Shown: positions 10,613 to 21,467 of the stretch, in pieces | How positions within the stretch are numbered: the first letter of the stretch is position 1 | Layout: each line of letters starts with the position of its first letter | Assembly (NCBI GenBank): GCA_036897625.1 | Contig: JAYMTA010000080.1 | Coordinates: forward strand, 1-44,942 | DNA: 44,942 nt | Direction of reading: 5' to 3' | DNA from: Pelargonium cotyledonis | Taxonomy: Eukaryota > Streptophyta > Magnoliopsida > Geraniales > Geraniaceae | Made by a program: the position numbers and the translations under genes | The notes under the pieces: generated by a model | Told to the model about the DNA's origin: nothing | Database searches by the model: none | The model's input: only the letters and a program-made list of their open reading frames with translations

Positions 10613-13515
10613 ATGGACTGTTTGGGCCAAATGTGGAACATTGTCCCTTGCCTGTGGGACTGCTCCAACAAACATGCTGCATATATTAGTGGTCTCGAGG
10701 ACAACCTCATCTCTTTGAGAGATGCTATGGATGAACTCAACAATCTCAGCCAAGATGTGAAGAATAGGGTCCAGGATGCGCAACAACAACAAAGGAGGCC
10801 CAGAAACCAAGTAACTGGCTGGCTGCGCAGTGTAGAAACCCTGGAAAGAAAAGTGAACCCAATTCTGCAGAAAGGTACTCGTGAAGTTGAAAACAAATGT
10901 GTTGGGAGTTGCTGTCCCAAGAACTGTTGGTCCAGCTATGGTATTGGCAAGAAAGTGTTGGAGATGCTTCCTAAAGTAGAAGGACTAATAGAGAAAGGGT
11001 GTTTTAATGATGTGGCTGATGACAATTTGGAGGCGGCTCTGGTGGACGAGCTGCCTATGGAGGGAATTGCGGTGGGATTTGAATCAAAGTTAGAAGAGGT
11101 ATGGCAGTCCGTTCAAGACAAAGACTCCACAATTATCGGGATAATTGGAATTGGGGGAGTGGGCAAGACTACCCTCATGAAACAACTCAACAATGAGTTT
11201 TTGAAGACCAGCCATGGTTTTCATTTGGTTATATGGATTGTGGTCTCCAAATCAGCAAGTGTGAGTAAAATCCAGGAGACTATTCGAAAGAAATTAAACA
11301 TCAGAAATGGTGTGGATTGGGATTTTGGTAGCGAGGATGAAAGAGCTATTCAAATATTCAAAACTCTTAAAAATAAAAAGTTTGTGGTGCTACTGGATGA
11401 TTTATGGGAGAAACTTGAACTCTCAGAAGTGGGGATTCCTCAACCCTGCTCAAAGAACATGTCCAAAGTTGTATTTACTACTCGCTCACAAAAGGTTTGT
11501 CAATAAATGAATGCTCATAAGTTCATAAAAGTGGATTGTTTGCCACAAGACCGAGCCCGAAGTTTGTTCCGCTCCAATGTTGGGGAGGACATGTTAAAAT
11601 CTCATCAAAAGTTGCAAGAACTTGTCCTAGATGTTGCTGATGAGTGTCAATGTCTGCCGTTGGCTCTAATCACTATTGGGCAATCAATGAAAGGTAAAAC
11701 AAATGTTCGGCAGTGGAAGGATGCAAAGAGGGCATTGGAAAAGTATCCATCGACTTTTCCAGGTATGATAGATGGAGTATTCTCTAAGTTGGTATTTAGC
11801 TATGATAGCTTACCAACTCTTACACTTCAACAATGTTTTCTATATTGTTCCATATTTCCCGAGGATCATAATATTGAAGAAGAGGAAATCATTAAACTTT
11901 GGCTTGTTGAAAGGTTAATAGATGAATATGATAGTGTGTATGATGCACTTGTCCAAGGAAGACAAATTATTGAAAGTTTGATGCAAGCGTGTTTGTTGGA
12001 GGTTGGTGAAGAGGAAGGAACCATCAAGATGCATGATGTTATCCGTGACATGGCCTTATGGCTTGCTTGTGAACGTGGGGTGAAGAATAACAAGTTTTGG
12101 GTAGATGTGTTAAGTGGTGATGATGTTATATCAGTTGACAAATGGAGGTATGCAGAAAAGGTGTCACTATGGGAAAGTGGACATGACCCTTTTGTGGGTA
12201 GTCGGCACAAGTTATCAATACCATTTTGTTCCAATCTCGTCACCCTTATTATCAGGAATACTAACCTGCAAGAATTGGAGTGTGAGTTTTTTCAATCTAT
12301 GACCTGTTTGAAAGTCTTGGACCTGACAGACAATAGAAGTTTACTTGTCTTACCAACCGGGATCGGTAGTTTGATAAATTTAGAATATCTCAACATATTA
12401 GGAACGCGCGTAAGAAGATTGCCTTTGGAGGTCGGGCAGTTGAAGAAGTTGAGATTTTTGCTACTGAGTTATATAACAATTCCAGGAACAGTTGTATCGA
12501 GTCTTTCGTTGTTGCAGACATTCACGAGGTAGCAAAATATCGAATGGGGTTGGGACATTGATAATGAAGCTGAAGAGAGAAAAACAGAAAGAGAGATGCT
12601 AGTACAATTGGAGAGGTTGAAACACATAATAGATCTTGGTCTCGTGATACGCTCAACTCCATCTATGTTAAGATTGTTCAACTCGTCAAAACTAGGTCGT
12701 TGTACGAGGCAATTGAGCTTGGTACGATGTACATCGTTACCTGAAGATGTGCTTGATTTATCTACAAGGAGCTTGGTGGAGCATCTGGAGAGACTCGAAA
12801 TAGCATATTGTAATGACATGTCAGTAATAAAATTAGGGTCCTGCGCCAACATCAGTGCCTCTAGCAAATCTTCTTATTCTTATACTCCCCTCACCAATCT
12901 TCGTCGTATTTCAATTAAATGTTGTAACAATATACGGAATGTGAACTCGCTGATCTACATATCCAACCTGAGCACTCTTTACGTGAGCTATTGTCACTTA
13001 ATGGAAGAGTTGATTGGTGAAGACGCGCAGCAGGAACTAATTGAAATCCATCGTAGTAGAAAACAAAGAGGTCAGAATGACAATGCGAGCATATTATTAT
13101 TCTCGTCTCTCAAGTCGCTTACTATGTGGAATCTACCGAAGCTATGGAGCATCTGTCCACAATTTGCATTGCCATTTCCTTCGCTGAAAGAGATGGAAGT
13201 AATTGAATGCAAAAGTCTGGAGAAGCTTCCATTCGATTCTAACACTGCAAGCACAACTCCTCCAGAATTCAAGATTCGAGGACAAAGCGAGTGGTGGGAC
13301 ATATTGCAATGGGACAGCCAAGCAACAATGAAAGCTTTCACTCCCAAATTTCATGAGGTACATATATACACACCTTCTATTTCCATGCAAAGCACTAATT
13401 ATACTTTCCCAATTTTCATTTAATTTCTTGCATATTTATTTCTCTCAATTACATTAATTAACCAAACCATTTTTGTTGTGTTTTGTTTTTGTAGTTTGAT
13501 CCCAATTTGAGTTAG
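10613..13515 (+). pseudogene. CNL2: RPS5-like CNL with two in-frame stop codons
   Basis: Full-length paralogue of CNL1. The start ATG at 10613 sits 13 bases after the CTTGCAG acceptor. One frame runs from 10613 to 13357 without an indel, but is cut by TAA at 11504-11506 (codon 298, where paralogues have Ser) and TAG at 12530-12532 (codon 640, inside the LRRs). Motifs: CC region with CCPKNCWSSYGIGKK, P-loop GIGGVGKTT near residue 180, FVVLLDDLW, VVFTTRSQKVCQ just before the first stop, CLPLALITIG (Cys for the usual Gly of GLPLAL), FLYCSIFPEDHNI, IKMHDVIRDMALW, LRRs. Exon 1 ends GAG|GTACAT at 13357. A mini-exon 13495-13515 adds Phe-Asp-Pro-Asn-Leu-Ser and a stop. If translated, the product would be a ~297-residue CC-NB fragment. 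Both stops can arise from single-base changes, which suggests recent loss. Confidence 0.9.
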
Positions 13516-14508
13516 TGTTGCTGATCAATCTTAGTTAATCATCAAGTAAGTATGTGTGGATATCAGAAGATTCTGAAACTCCAAGTTTATTTAACTATAT
13601 CTAATTTATTTATTTCAGCACCTTAATTTTCAGCTTTGCACTATTTCCCACTAATGACTCGCCTGAATTTTAATTTCCCAATGTCTTACTAGTAACTTGA
13701 CTGAAGTATAATTCACCAAGTATACAATATTTTTTATAAACTGTGCGGCATGAGTTGATTATTTATGGGAGTACTTTGTTAGATATGACATGTTATTATT
13801 CACTTACAAGTAATTTGTCTGGACTGAAAACCATTTACACTTCTTTGCAATTACTTATTTCCAGCAGTTGATGATCCTATTCAAATCCAATATTGTTGTT
13901 CTTCTGATCAAAGTTGCTCAAATGTTTCCAAGGATGCTTTTGCTTTAAAACTGTAAGAATCTTACTTGACTAGAATCTTGAGTACTTGTATGTACCCATA
14001 TATTATTGGTTTTATCCATTTTGCTAAATTCAGAAATTTAAATTAAATTTGCAGGCCAATTAGATTTGGATTTTGTGCTGGTGATTCCATTGTTGCAGCA
14101 TTAGATACTGAAAGATATATGGGCACATCCTCGGAGTTTGGGAGCAGTAGCTTAGTATTTTGATTCATTGTCTGTTTTTCGTTTCCCTAATGCAAAACAA
14201 AAAGCTGCATGGGAAAGAACTTAAGCTATAAGAGAACTGTCTGTTATGTTCATGTGTGTTAACACAGTTTTGTTTGTGTATTTTCCCAAGTTTTCTTATT
14301 GTTTTTTGTGGCATTTTTTTGCTTGTATACTTCCTTATAACTGTCATATTTTTGTGTGTTGAATTTGAAGAATTGGGTGTGAGGCTGTGATCTCAGACTT
14401 TGTTGGCTCAGCCACATAATATTTGTGATAAATTTAATATGGATTTTGATGTAGTCTTTCTATTGTAGTTTTTCTCAACAGATTTGTATATAGTTGTTTT
14501 CTTATTTA
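13516..14508. other. Downstream of CNL2, no gene seen
   Basis: AT-rich sequence that presumably includes the CNL2 3' UTR. Several splice-like signals occur (for example TTTGCAG near 14054) but no coding stretch that could be tied to a family was found. Confidence 0.4.
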
Positions 14509-14767
14509 CTACCTCGGTTCATAATAAGTGTCATGTTAGAGTTATTCACACAACTTAAGAAGTCATGTAAAATGACATATTTAACCTCACATCATTGATT
14601 ATGCACTCATTAGTTATTACTGGTTTGTGATAAATATTACACTTGAGAATATAAAAAAGGGCATAATGGAGAAGAGAAGTGTCTTTTATCTTTTAAATGG
14701 TAGAATGACGTTTATTTTGAAGCAAATTTTACTTGCTCAAATGATACTTATTAAGAAACGGAGATAG
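14509..14767. mobile_element. Stowaway-like MITE, 259 bp
   Basis: Terminal inverted repeats CTACCTCGGTTCATAATAAG at the left and, reading inward from the right end on the - strand, CTATCTCCGTTTCTTAATAA. It is flanked by TA on both sides (14507-14508 and 14768-14769). The CTNCCTC-type end with a TA target is the Stowaway/Tc1-Mariner signature. No coding capacity. Confidence 0.85.
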
Positions 14768-14941
14768 TATGTGATTTCCTGGCTTCACATATGCACTTCT
14801 GAAAATGGTTTATGTGATGCACATTTATTGTAAAAAGAATTTCAGTCCAATTGATTTCTACAAAAATTACACGAATCTGTGTTTGAATCATGATTATATT
14901 TTAATGATGACAGTGACTAGCTACTCCATTTTTATTCTTAA

Positions 14942-15179
14942 TTATTGGCCATTCTTTAATCATTCTTTTTTAAATGTTTCCTTACGCATTGTTGCCTAAT
15001 GCACTGTTCTTCTACTGTTGATCAAACTCATTTCCTTTGCTGTCTTTTTTTTTTTTTTTTTTTAGCACTTCGTTTCTTGATCCAGTGATTTGCCAGCTTC
15101 AAATTTTGGACTCTGCATTCTCACTGAGATGTGTTTTGGATATACAGCTTCAATTCCTTGTTTTATTGTGCAATATCAG
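14942..15179 (+). other. First copy of the CNL leader exon upstream of CNL3
   Basis: Begins with the block CCATTCTTTAATCATTC, has a long T run (15044-15063) and a CTTCAAATTTTGGACTCTGC segment, and ends CAATATCAG|GTTAGTAAGACTC. The same order of words is found before CNL4, where CTTCAAATTTTGGACACTG is nearly identical. A second copy lies 0.8 kb downstream. It is read as a non-coding 5' UTR exon. Confidence 0.55.
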
Positions 15180-15706
15180 GTTAGTAAGACTCTTCATCTT
15201 AATATATATCACTGATCGGTTAGCTTCCTTTGCAAAATCTGTGTGTATTGATTGACTAGATGAGCTGAGAAATTTCAGAAATCCAGTTTTTGAGTTGGTA
15301 TTTGCATAAATTGAAGATTCAGTAAAGCACATGAGAATTAAATGTGGAGGGCAAATGTTGGGTATTAGAACACGATACTTAACCATAATTACTGTAGAAA
15401 ATCAACAGTACGATGTATCTGTTAGTCATTAATAATCTTTATGGGCCCTTTTAACTTCTTTTGTTGATTGAGATGAATATTTTGGAATACAACAACCCCT
15501 TTGATTGGTCAAATTTCCCCAACTTTTACAAGTACAAACAAATTTGCATAAAGTATAATATTGGACAAGTTTATTGATAGGTTCAATATAAAATATCGAT
15601 TTCAATTTCGAAATCAATTTTTTTATAATTCCAGTTCACAACAGATCTTAAGAATGTGAATCTCAATAAAACTCACCATTATCATAAAATATTACTATTA
15701 ATCCTG

Positions 15707-15970
15707 GGTCATTCTTTAATCATACTTTTCTAATTTTCCTTTCTTTATGTTCAATTTGCAACTATTGTTCCCTTACGAACTCTTGTTGTTTTTCTTCTTC
15801 TCGCTCACTAAATTCATTTCATTTGCTTTAATTTCTTTCATTCTAAAATTTCACTTCTTGTTCCTGTCACTTACAATTAGCTCCAAATCTTGATCACCGT
15901 GTTTCTACTTGTTTCTGGATCTTGGAATATATTTAGCTTCCAACTCGTTGTTTTTGTAGTGCTTAATCAG
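15707..15970 (+). other. Second copy of the CNL leader exon, proximal to CNL3
   Basis: Begins GTCATTCTTTAATCATAC and ends CTTAATCAG|GTTAGTAAGAATTTTAG. It shares both ends and the TTCCTTTC/TTCATTTC interior with the copy at 14942-15179. The intron would run from 15971 to the TTGCTAG acceptor ending at 16292, 12 bases before the CNL3 ATG. Confidence 0.6.
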
Positions 15971-16304
15971 GTTAGTAAGAATTTTAGTTTTAATATATAG
16001 CATTGCTCCATTAGCATCCTTTGCTAAATCCATCATATATAACATATTACTAAAAAAATGTTACTGTTATTTGCTAAAAAGATAGAAATCTGGTCTGTAC
16101 CTTGATTTATATGTATATATGTGATTAATTGTAGACTGTATAGTTACGAACTAATGATTCCTCAATACTAAAACTACAATTTTTATTTCTAACTTCAAGT
16201 GTTACTGATGACACTATGTTATTGCATATAAAGATTCATACAATTACTGAAAATAACATTCTTGTTGATGTAATTGTTTTTTTACTTGCTAGCTACTTGG
16301 CTCC

Positions 16305-19045
16305 ATGGAGTGTCTGAGCCAAGTGTGTAGCATTGTACCTTGCTTGTGGGACTGTTCTGCGAAGCATGCAGCTTATGTTACAGATCTTGAAGACAACCTC
16401 AACTCTTTGAAGACTGCTATAGGTGAGCTCAACAATCTGAATCAAGATGTCAAGAACAGAGTTACAGAAGCTGAGAAACAAAATATGAAGCAGACAAATC
16501 GGATCAATGGCTGGATGCAAAGAGTAGAAGCCGTGCAGAAAGAAGTTTACCAAATTCTGCAAAAGGGTACTCAAAAACTTGAGAAAAATGTGTTGGAAGT
16601 TGTTGTCCCAAAAACTGCTGGTCCAGCTACAAGCTCGGAAAGAAAGTGTTGAAGATGCTTCCTGAAGTGATTGGACTAATAGAGAAAGGGCAATTTGATG
16701 TTGTTGCTGATAAGTTGTCAGCTCCTCCGGTAGATGAGCAGCCTATGGAGAACACTGTGGTGGGATTTGAATCAAATTTTCAAGAGGTATGGCAGTGTGT
16801 TGAAGACCAAGACTCGTCCATTATTGGGTTAGTTGGAATTGGGGGAGTTGGAAAGACTACTCTTTTGAAGCAACTCAATAACGAGTTCTTGAAGAGGAGG
16901 CATGGGTTTGATTTGGTGATATGGATTGTTGTCTCCAGACCTGCAAATTTGGGAAGAATCCGAGAGACCATTCGGGGTAAACTGAACATTCCAGATGATT
17001 CTTGGGTGAACAAAAGTGAGGATCAAAGAGCTAGTACAATATTCAACAAACTTAAAGAGAAAAAGTTTGTGGTGCTGCTTGATGACTTATGGGACAAACT
17101 TGAACTCTCAGAATTGGGTATTCCTCAACCTTGTGCTAAGAATATGTCAAAAGTAATGTTTACCACCCGGTCTTACTAAGTTAGTCAATGCATGGATGCT
17201 CACAAGTCCATCAAGGTGGGGTGTTTGCCACTAGATCAAGCCCTCAAATTGTTTTACTCCAAGGTTGGGGAAGACGTGTTAAAATCTCATGAAGAGATTC
17301 GAGAACTTGTCAAAGATGTTGCTAGAGAGTGTCAAGGTCTTCCGCTAGCTCTAATTACTATCGGTCAATCCATGAGAGGCAAAACAAGTGCTCAACAATG
17401 GAAAGATGCAAAAAGAGCCTTGCAGAAGTATCCATCAACTTTTCCCGGCATGGGAAGGGTATTTTCTAAATTGGTATTTAGCTATGACAGCTTGCCTACT
17501 CCAACGCTACAAAAATGTTTTGAGTACTGTTCCATATTTCCGGAAGACCATAATATTGAAGAAGAGGATGTCATTAAACTATGGTCTGCCGAAAGATTAC
17601 TAGACGAATATGATACCATGTATGATGCATTTATCCAAGGATGGCAACTTATTGAAAGATTGGTTCAATCGGGTTTGTTGGAGGTCGGTGTAAAGGAAGG
17701 GACGTTTAACATGCATGATGTGATCCGCGACATGGCCTTATGGCTTGCTTGTGATCGCGGGGAAAAGAAGAACAAGATTTGGGTAGATGTTGTAAGTGAT
17801 GAAGTTGTGCCGGCTGCGTATAATGCAAAATGGAGAAATGCAGAAAAGGTGTCACTATGGGGACTTGATACTGCTGTTGAATTTCTGTCCGGGTTATCAT
17901 TTTGCTCCAATCTCGTCACTTTGATTATTAGAGATACTAATCTGAAGGTACTGCCTGGTGAAGTATTTCAATCCGTGAAGACTTTACAAGTTTTGGACTT
18001 GTCGGATAATAAAAAGCTGATTGAGTTACCAACAGAGATTGGTTGTTTGATCAATTTGGAGTATCTTAATATAATAAAAACACATGTAAGAAGATTGCCG
18101 GTGGAGGTTGCGCAATTGATGAAACTGAGATTTTTGCTACTGAGTTACAAAACAGTTACCGGAAAAGTCTTATCGAATCATCAGTCATTGCAAACATTTG
18201 AGCAAAATGGTGATTGGGATTGGGCTCACGGTGAAGCTGACGACAAAACAAGAGACCGAGAGATGTTGGAACAGTTGGAGGGGTTGAAACACATCATGGA
18301 TCTTTGTCTCGTGATAACCTCAGCTGTATCTATTCAACTATTATTGGACTCTCCGAAGCTACAAAGTTGTACTAGACAATTGACTATAGAAACACATGAT
18401 CCATTACCACATGTGCTCGATCTGTCAACAGCTGGGAGATTGTTGAGGCGTCTTGAGAGTCTTAAAATGCATTATTGTGACATGTTGGTGGTAAAATTAG
18501 GGCTCTCGTCCTTCAACAACATCCGCCATGTTTGGTTGAGTTGCTGCAATAGCATAGTATCTTTGAGCTCGCTCGTCTATATTCCCAACCTTTGCACTCT
18601 TCTTGTGAGTTGTTGTAAGTCAATGGAAGAGTTGATTGGCGAAGACGAAGAAATGAATTTGGATACATCATTGTTCTCCTCTCTCACATCTCTTGAGTTT
18701 TGGCTCCTACAGGAGCTAAGGAGCGTCTGTCCACAAAAAGCACTGCCCTTTCCTAGCCTAAAATTGCTGAAAGGAAGTCTTCACAAGCTCCCATTAGATT
18801 CCAACACTGCAAAGACAATTCCTCCAGAGTTCAGGATTCGAGGAGCGGATTGGTGGTGGGCTCAGTTGCTATGGGACAGCGAAGAAACCAAGAATGCTTT
18901 CACTCCAAAATTCTTTCAGGTACGTATCCACATATATTTTAAAAACTTATTTTCCTTATTTATTTACTTTAAATTAACCCAACACAATTTGGATTTTTGG
19001 TAGGATCAATACTACAATACTGATTCCAATTCAGATTCCAGTTAA
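16305..19045 (+). pseudogene. CNL3: RPS5-like CNL with one frameshift and one nonsense codon
   Basis: Start ATG at 16305 with the family N-terminus MECLSQVCSIVPCLWDCS. One base is missing within the A run at 16581-16590 compared with CNL1 and CNL2 (GAGAACAAATGT there, GAGAAAAATGT here), so the frame shifts before the CCPK cysteine motif. Reading resumes one frame over through P-loop GIGGVGKTT (near 16840) and FVVLLDDLW to TAA at 17177-17179, just after FTTRSY. It then continues in the same frame from 17192 through GLPLALITIG, FEYCSIFPEDHNI, FNMHDVIRDMALW and the LRRs to the donor TTTCAG|GTACGT at 18919. The mini-exon 19004-19045 encodes a Ser/Asp/Asn-rich tail, DQYYNTDSNSDSS. There are only two lesions in about 886 codons, so the gene died recently or one lesion is a sequence error. 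Confidence 0.9.
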
Positions 19046-19359
19046 GGTTGTTGAGCTGACGATCCACTTCAATTTCTGTTTAGAGGCACTGCTGTTCTTC
19101 TGATGCAAGTGGCTCAATCAATTTGTATCAGCTCCCTATTAGAGTTTTACTTTACAGCTAAATTGACTGTTTTTAGAGTTTGATTCTGCACAGCTTTACA
19201 ATTTTGTTATTATGAAAGGTTTGCAGACATAATTTGATCAGTAAAGATGGAATTTCATATTCAAATCCTTCGGTATATTGTTTGTCACTAAGGATGCATA
19301 CTCTTACAAAACCTTTTTTTAATGGCATAACATTTCCTTTACTAAGTTTAGGAGTTCAA

Positions 19360-19481
19360 GATTCCAACACTGCACAAACAATTCCTCCAGAGTTCAAGAT
19401 TGAAGGAGAGAGAAGCTGGTGGATGAATTGCAATGGGAGAGCCAAGAAATCAAGGATACTTTCACTGCCAAATTTGAACAG
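19360..19481 (+). pseudogene. Orphan 3' fragment of a fifth CNL
   Basis: About 120 bases encode the C-terminal CNL signature DSNTAQTIPPEFKIEGERSWW. One base is then missing and the tail continues one frame over to FTAKFEQ, ending at the usual donor position CAG|GTACCA. No P-loop, NB-ARC or other LRR sequence precedes it, so it is a relic of a deleted or partially duplicated gene between CNL3 and CNL4. Confidence 0.8.
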
Positions 19482-20462
19482 GTACCAACAACAATGAAGT
19501 CATTTATCAAAAAATGTCGGACTCAGCTACACGGGTCATGAGTCAGATTCTCTGGTATCTTCAATCCGTATTGTCTTCGCCTGATGTATATTTTGTATGT
19601 GTATGCACTTGAACATAAGTAAATAAAAAAACTTTAGTGAGGAACATAAGAAAGGAGAGAAAGCATGCAACTGTCAAGGGTCCATTGTGAGATGATGTTT
19701 TCAGGTAATTTTACTCATAATGTATTCAATATTTTAAAATTGAAGTTTTGGTTAATGATTTGATATTGATCTGTGTTACAAATAGTAGAGAACACTGTAT
19801 GATATTTTTAGAAGGGTCTTGGGGTAGGTTTGAGTAGGCATCGGGGGCGTTATCCAGGTCGATCGTTGAGGGGTGAAACTATGTCTCAAAAGCTTCATAG
19901 ATGAGTTTGGAAGGGTCGAATTAAGTTGGGAGACTTTACTAGATCTACACTAGCTCCATTGAGGAACAATAAAATAGAATCAAGGGTAATAAAGATATTA
20001 CTAAAACAGGTGATTTTAGTGAAAAAGAGCAGTTTTGGATATTAAACGTACCTCTCCTTACTACACCTTGCTCTTTCTTGAGAGCAATTTAAGTCAAAAT
20101 TGGTATTTTTTTTTTTAAACCCAAGTCAAAATAGGTATTAAGATAATTATTTTAACACATATTTCATATATGCAAAACAATGAATCTTTGAAGAGAGATT
20201 TGTTTACATAAGGATAATAGGATATTGATTGGAGGATGCCAAATTATTGTCCAACAACCCATCAAATTATCTTAAAATATTACTATTAACTACCTCATTA
20301 TTGTTCTTACATATTTGTCATTTGTTTAATCATTCAAGCAAAATGCAATAAATTAGGTTTTTTTTTTGTCGACACCTAACTAGATTCCAACTAACAAACA
20401 GTTCCTGACAAATTCCTATAGTATATATTTATATGTTACTACTGCATTTTTGTCTTTAGTAT
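19482..20462. other. Intergenic DNA between the CNL relic and the CNL4 leader
   Basis: AT-rich. A moderately GC-richer patch at 19810-19960 is not recognised. No gene or RNA is seen. Confidence 0.4.
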
Positions 20463-20699
20463 TGGTCATTCTCTTCATTTTTCATTTATTTTATTTCTTG
20501 TACAGCAATCTTCTTCCTTTTCTTCTTAGCAAGCAAGTTTTATTTGCTTTGTTTCTGTAATAACTCTCATTTCTTTGTTCTTCGATTTACCGAGCTTCAA
20601 ATTTTGGACACTGTATTGCTCCTTATTCCTGAAATTTCTGTTGAGAAACCAAAATTCCATTTATATCTTCCAACTCCTCCTTTTACTGTGCCTGATCAG
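20463..20699 (+). other. Putative leader exon of CNL4
   Basis: Starts GGTCATTCTCTTCATTTTTC, contains GAGCTTCAAATTTTGGACACT, and ends GCCTGATCAG|GTTAGTATGAATTTCAG. This matches the leader copies before CNL3 in order of words and donor. The acceptor would be the degenerate CTGATAG at 21448-21454, followed by CTTATAATCATCT and the ATG at 21468. Confidence 0.55.
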
Positions 20700-20829
20700 G
20701 TTAGTATGAATTTCAGTCTTAATATATGAAATTGATCCAATAGCATTAATTGATAAGATTTACAAGTTTTACAAGTTTGAACAATATCTATTTGTATATG
20801 TGATTGTGTATAGTTAGTGATGCATCATT

Positions 20830-21275
20830 TTAGAACGAGTCAAATCGAGCGCACTAGAGATGACTAACGTCTATTCCACGAATTAGGAATTTTTTTAAGT
20901 GTTGTCTTGAAAATGCTCTTAGTATGGAGTTGTGGGCTCGATCGGGTCCATAGAGATTGAGTTGGAGGCTTGATACCTTACTCCCAAGTCCTTGGAGCCT
21001 ACACACGGGTAGCACACTGTTAGCAGAAGACTCGGGTGTAAATTGTGGATCCTCTCCTCCCAACAAGGAGAGAGTATTTATACTTGTAAACCAAGCTCGC
21101 CGCGTGTCATTGTGTTGTGTGGTTGATTGTTGGTGACGTGAGATCTGCTTTAGGAACCCATTTGGGTGCTTGAGTTCTAGCATCCCGGGCATGCCAGGTG
21201 AGCTTGAGAGCTGCTCACATGCACTCCGTGTTTGATTTCTAGGCTGTGATGTGGTGATTGGGTTTCAACTAAACA
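20830..21275 (-). mobile_element. Possible solo LTR or retroelement fragment in the CNL4 leader intron
   Basis: A block of higher G+C than its surroundings. On the - strand it carries a TATA-like TATAAATACTCTCTCC (near 21070), preceded by a GC-rich promoter-like stretch. There is no coding sequence and no target duplication was found. The assignment is by composition and promoter-like layout only. Confidence 0.3.
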
Positions 21276-21467
21276 AGTTTTCTAAAAAAAAAGTAAGATG
21301 AAAACTATTTTCTGTGAGTAATAATTGCACCGTTAAATAAATTTTGTAGATTGGTCTCAATATATACTAGCTTGTCAATGCCTATTAATTTGTAGATCAA
21401 ACTGGAATTACAATTCATGTTTTTGTGTGTGACTAGTTATCTTTTACCTGATAGCTTATAATCATCT

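Noticed and set aside
12530..12541. Programmed readthrough of the CNL2 TAG (TAG followed by CAA)
   Set aside because: The downstream bases do not complete the known UAG-CAR-YYA context, and another stop lies upstream, so decay is the simpler reading.
20854..21192. 112-codon antisense ORF in the CNL4 leader intron
   Set aside because: No recognisable domain, and it lies in a block that looks like a retroelement regulatory region.
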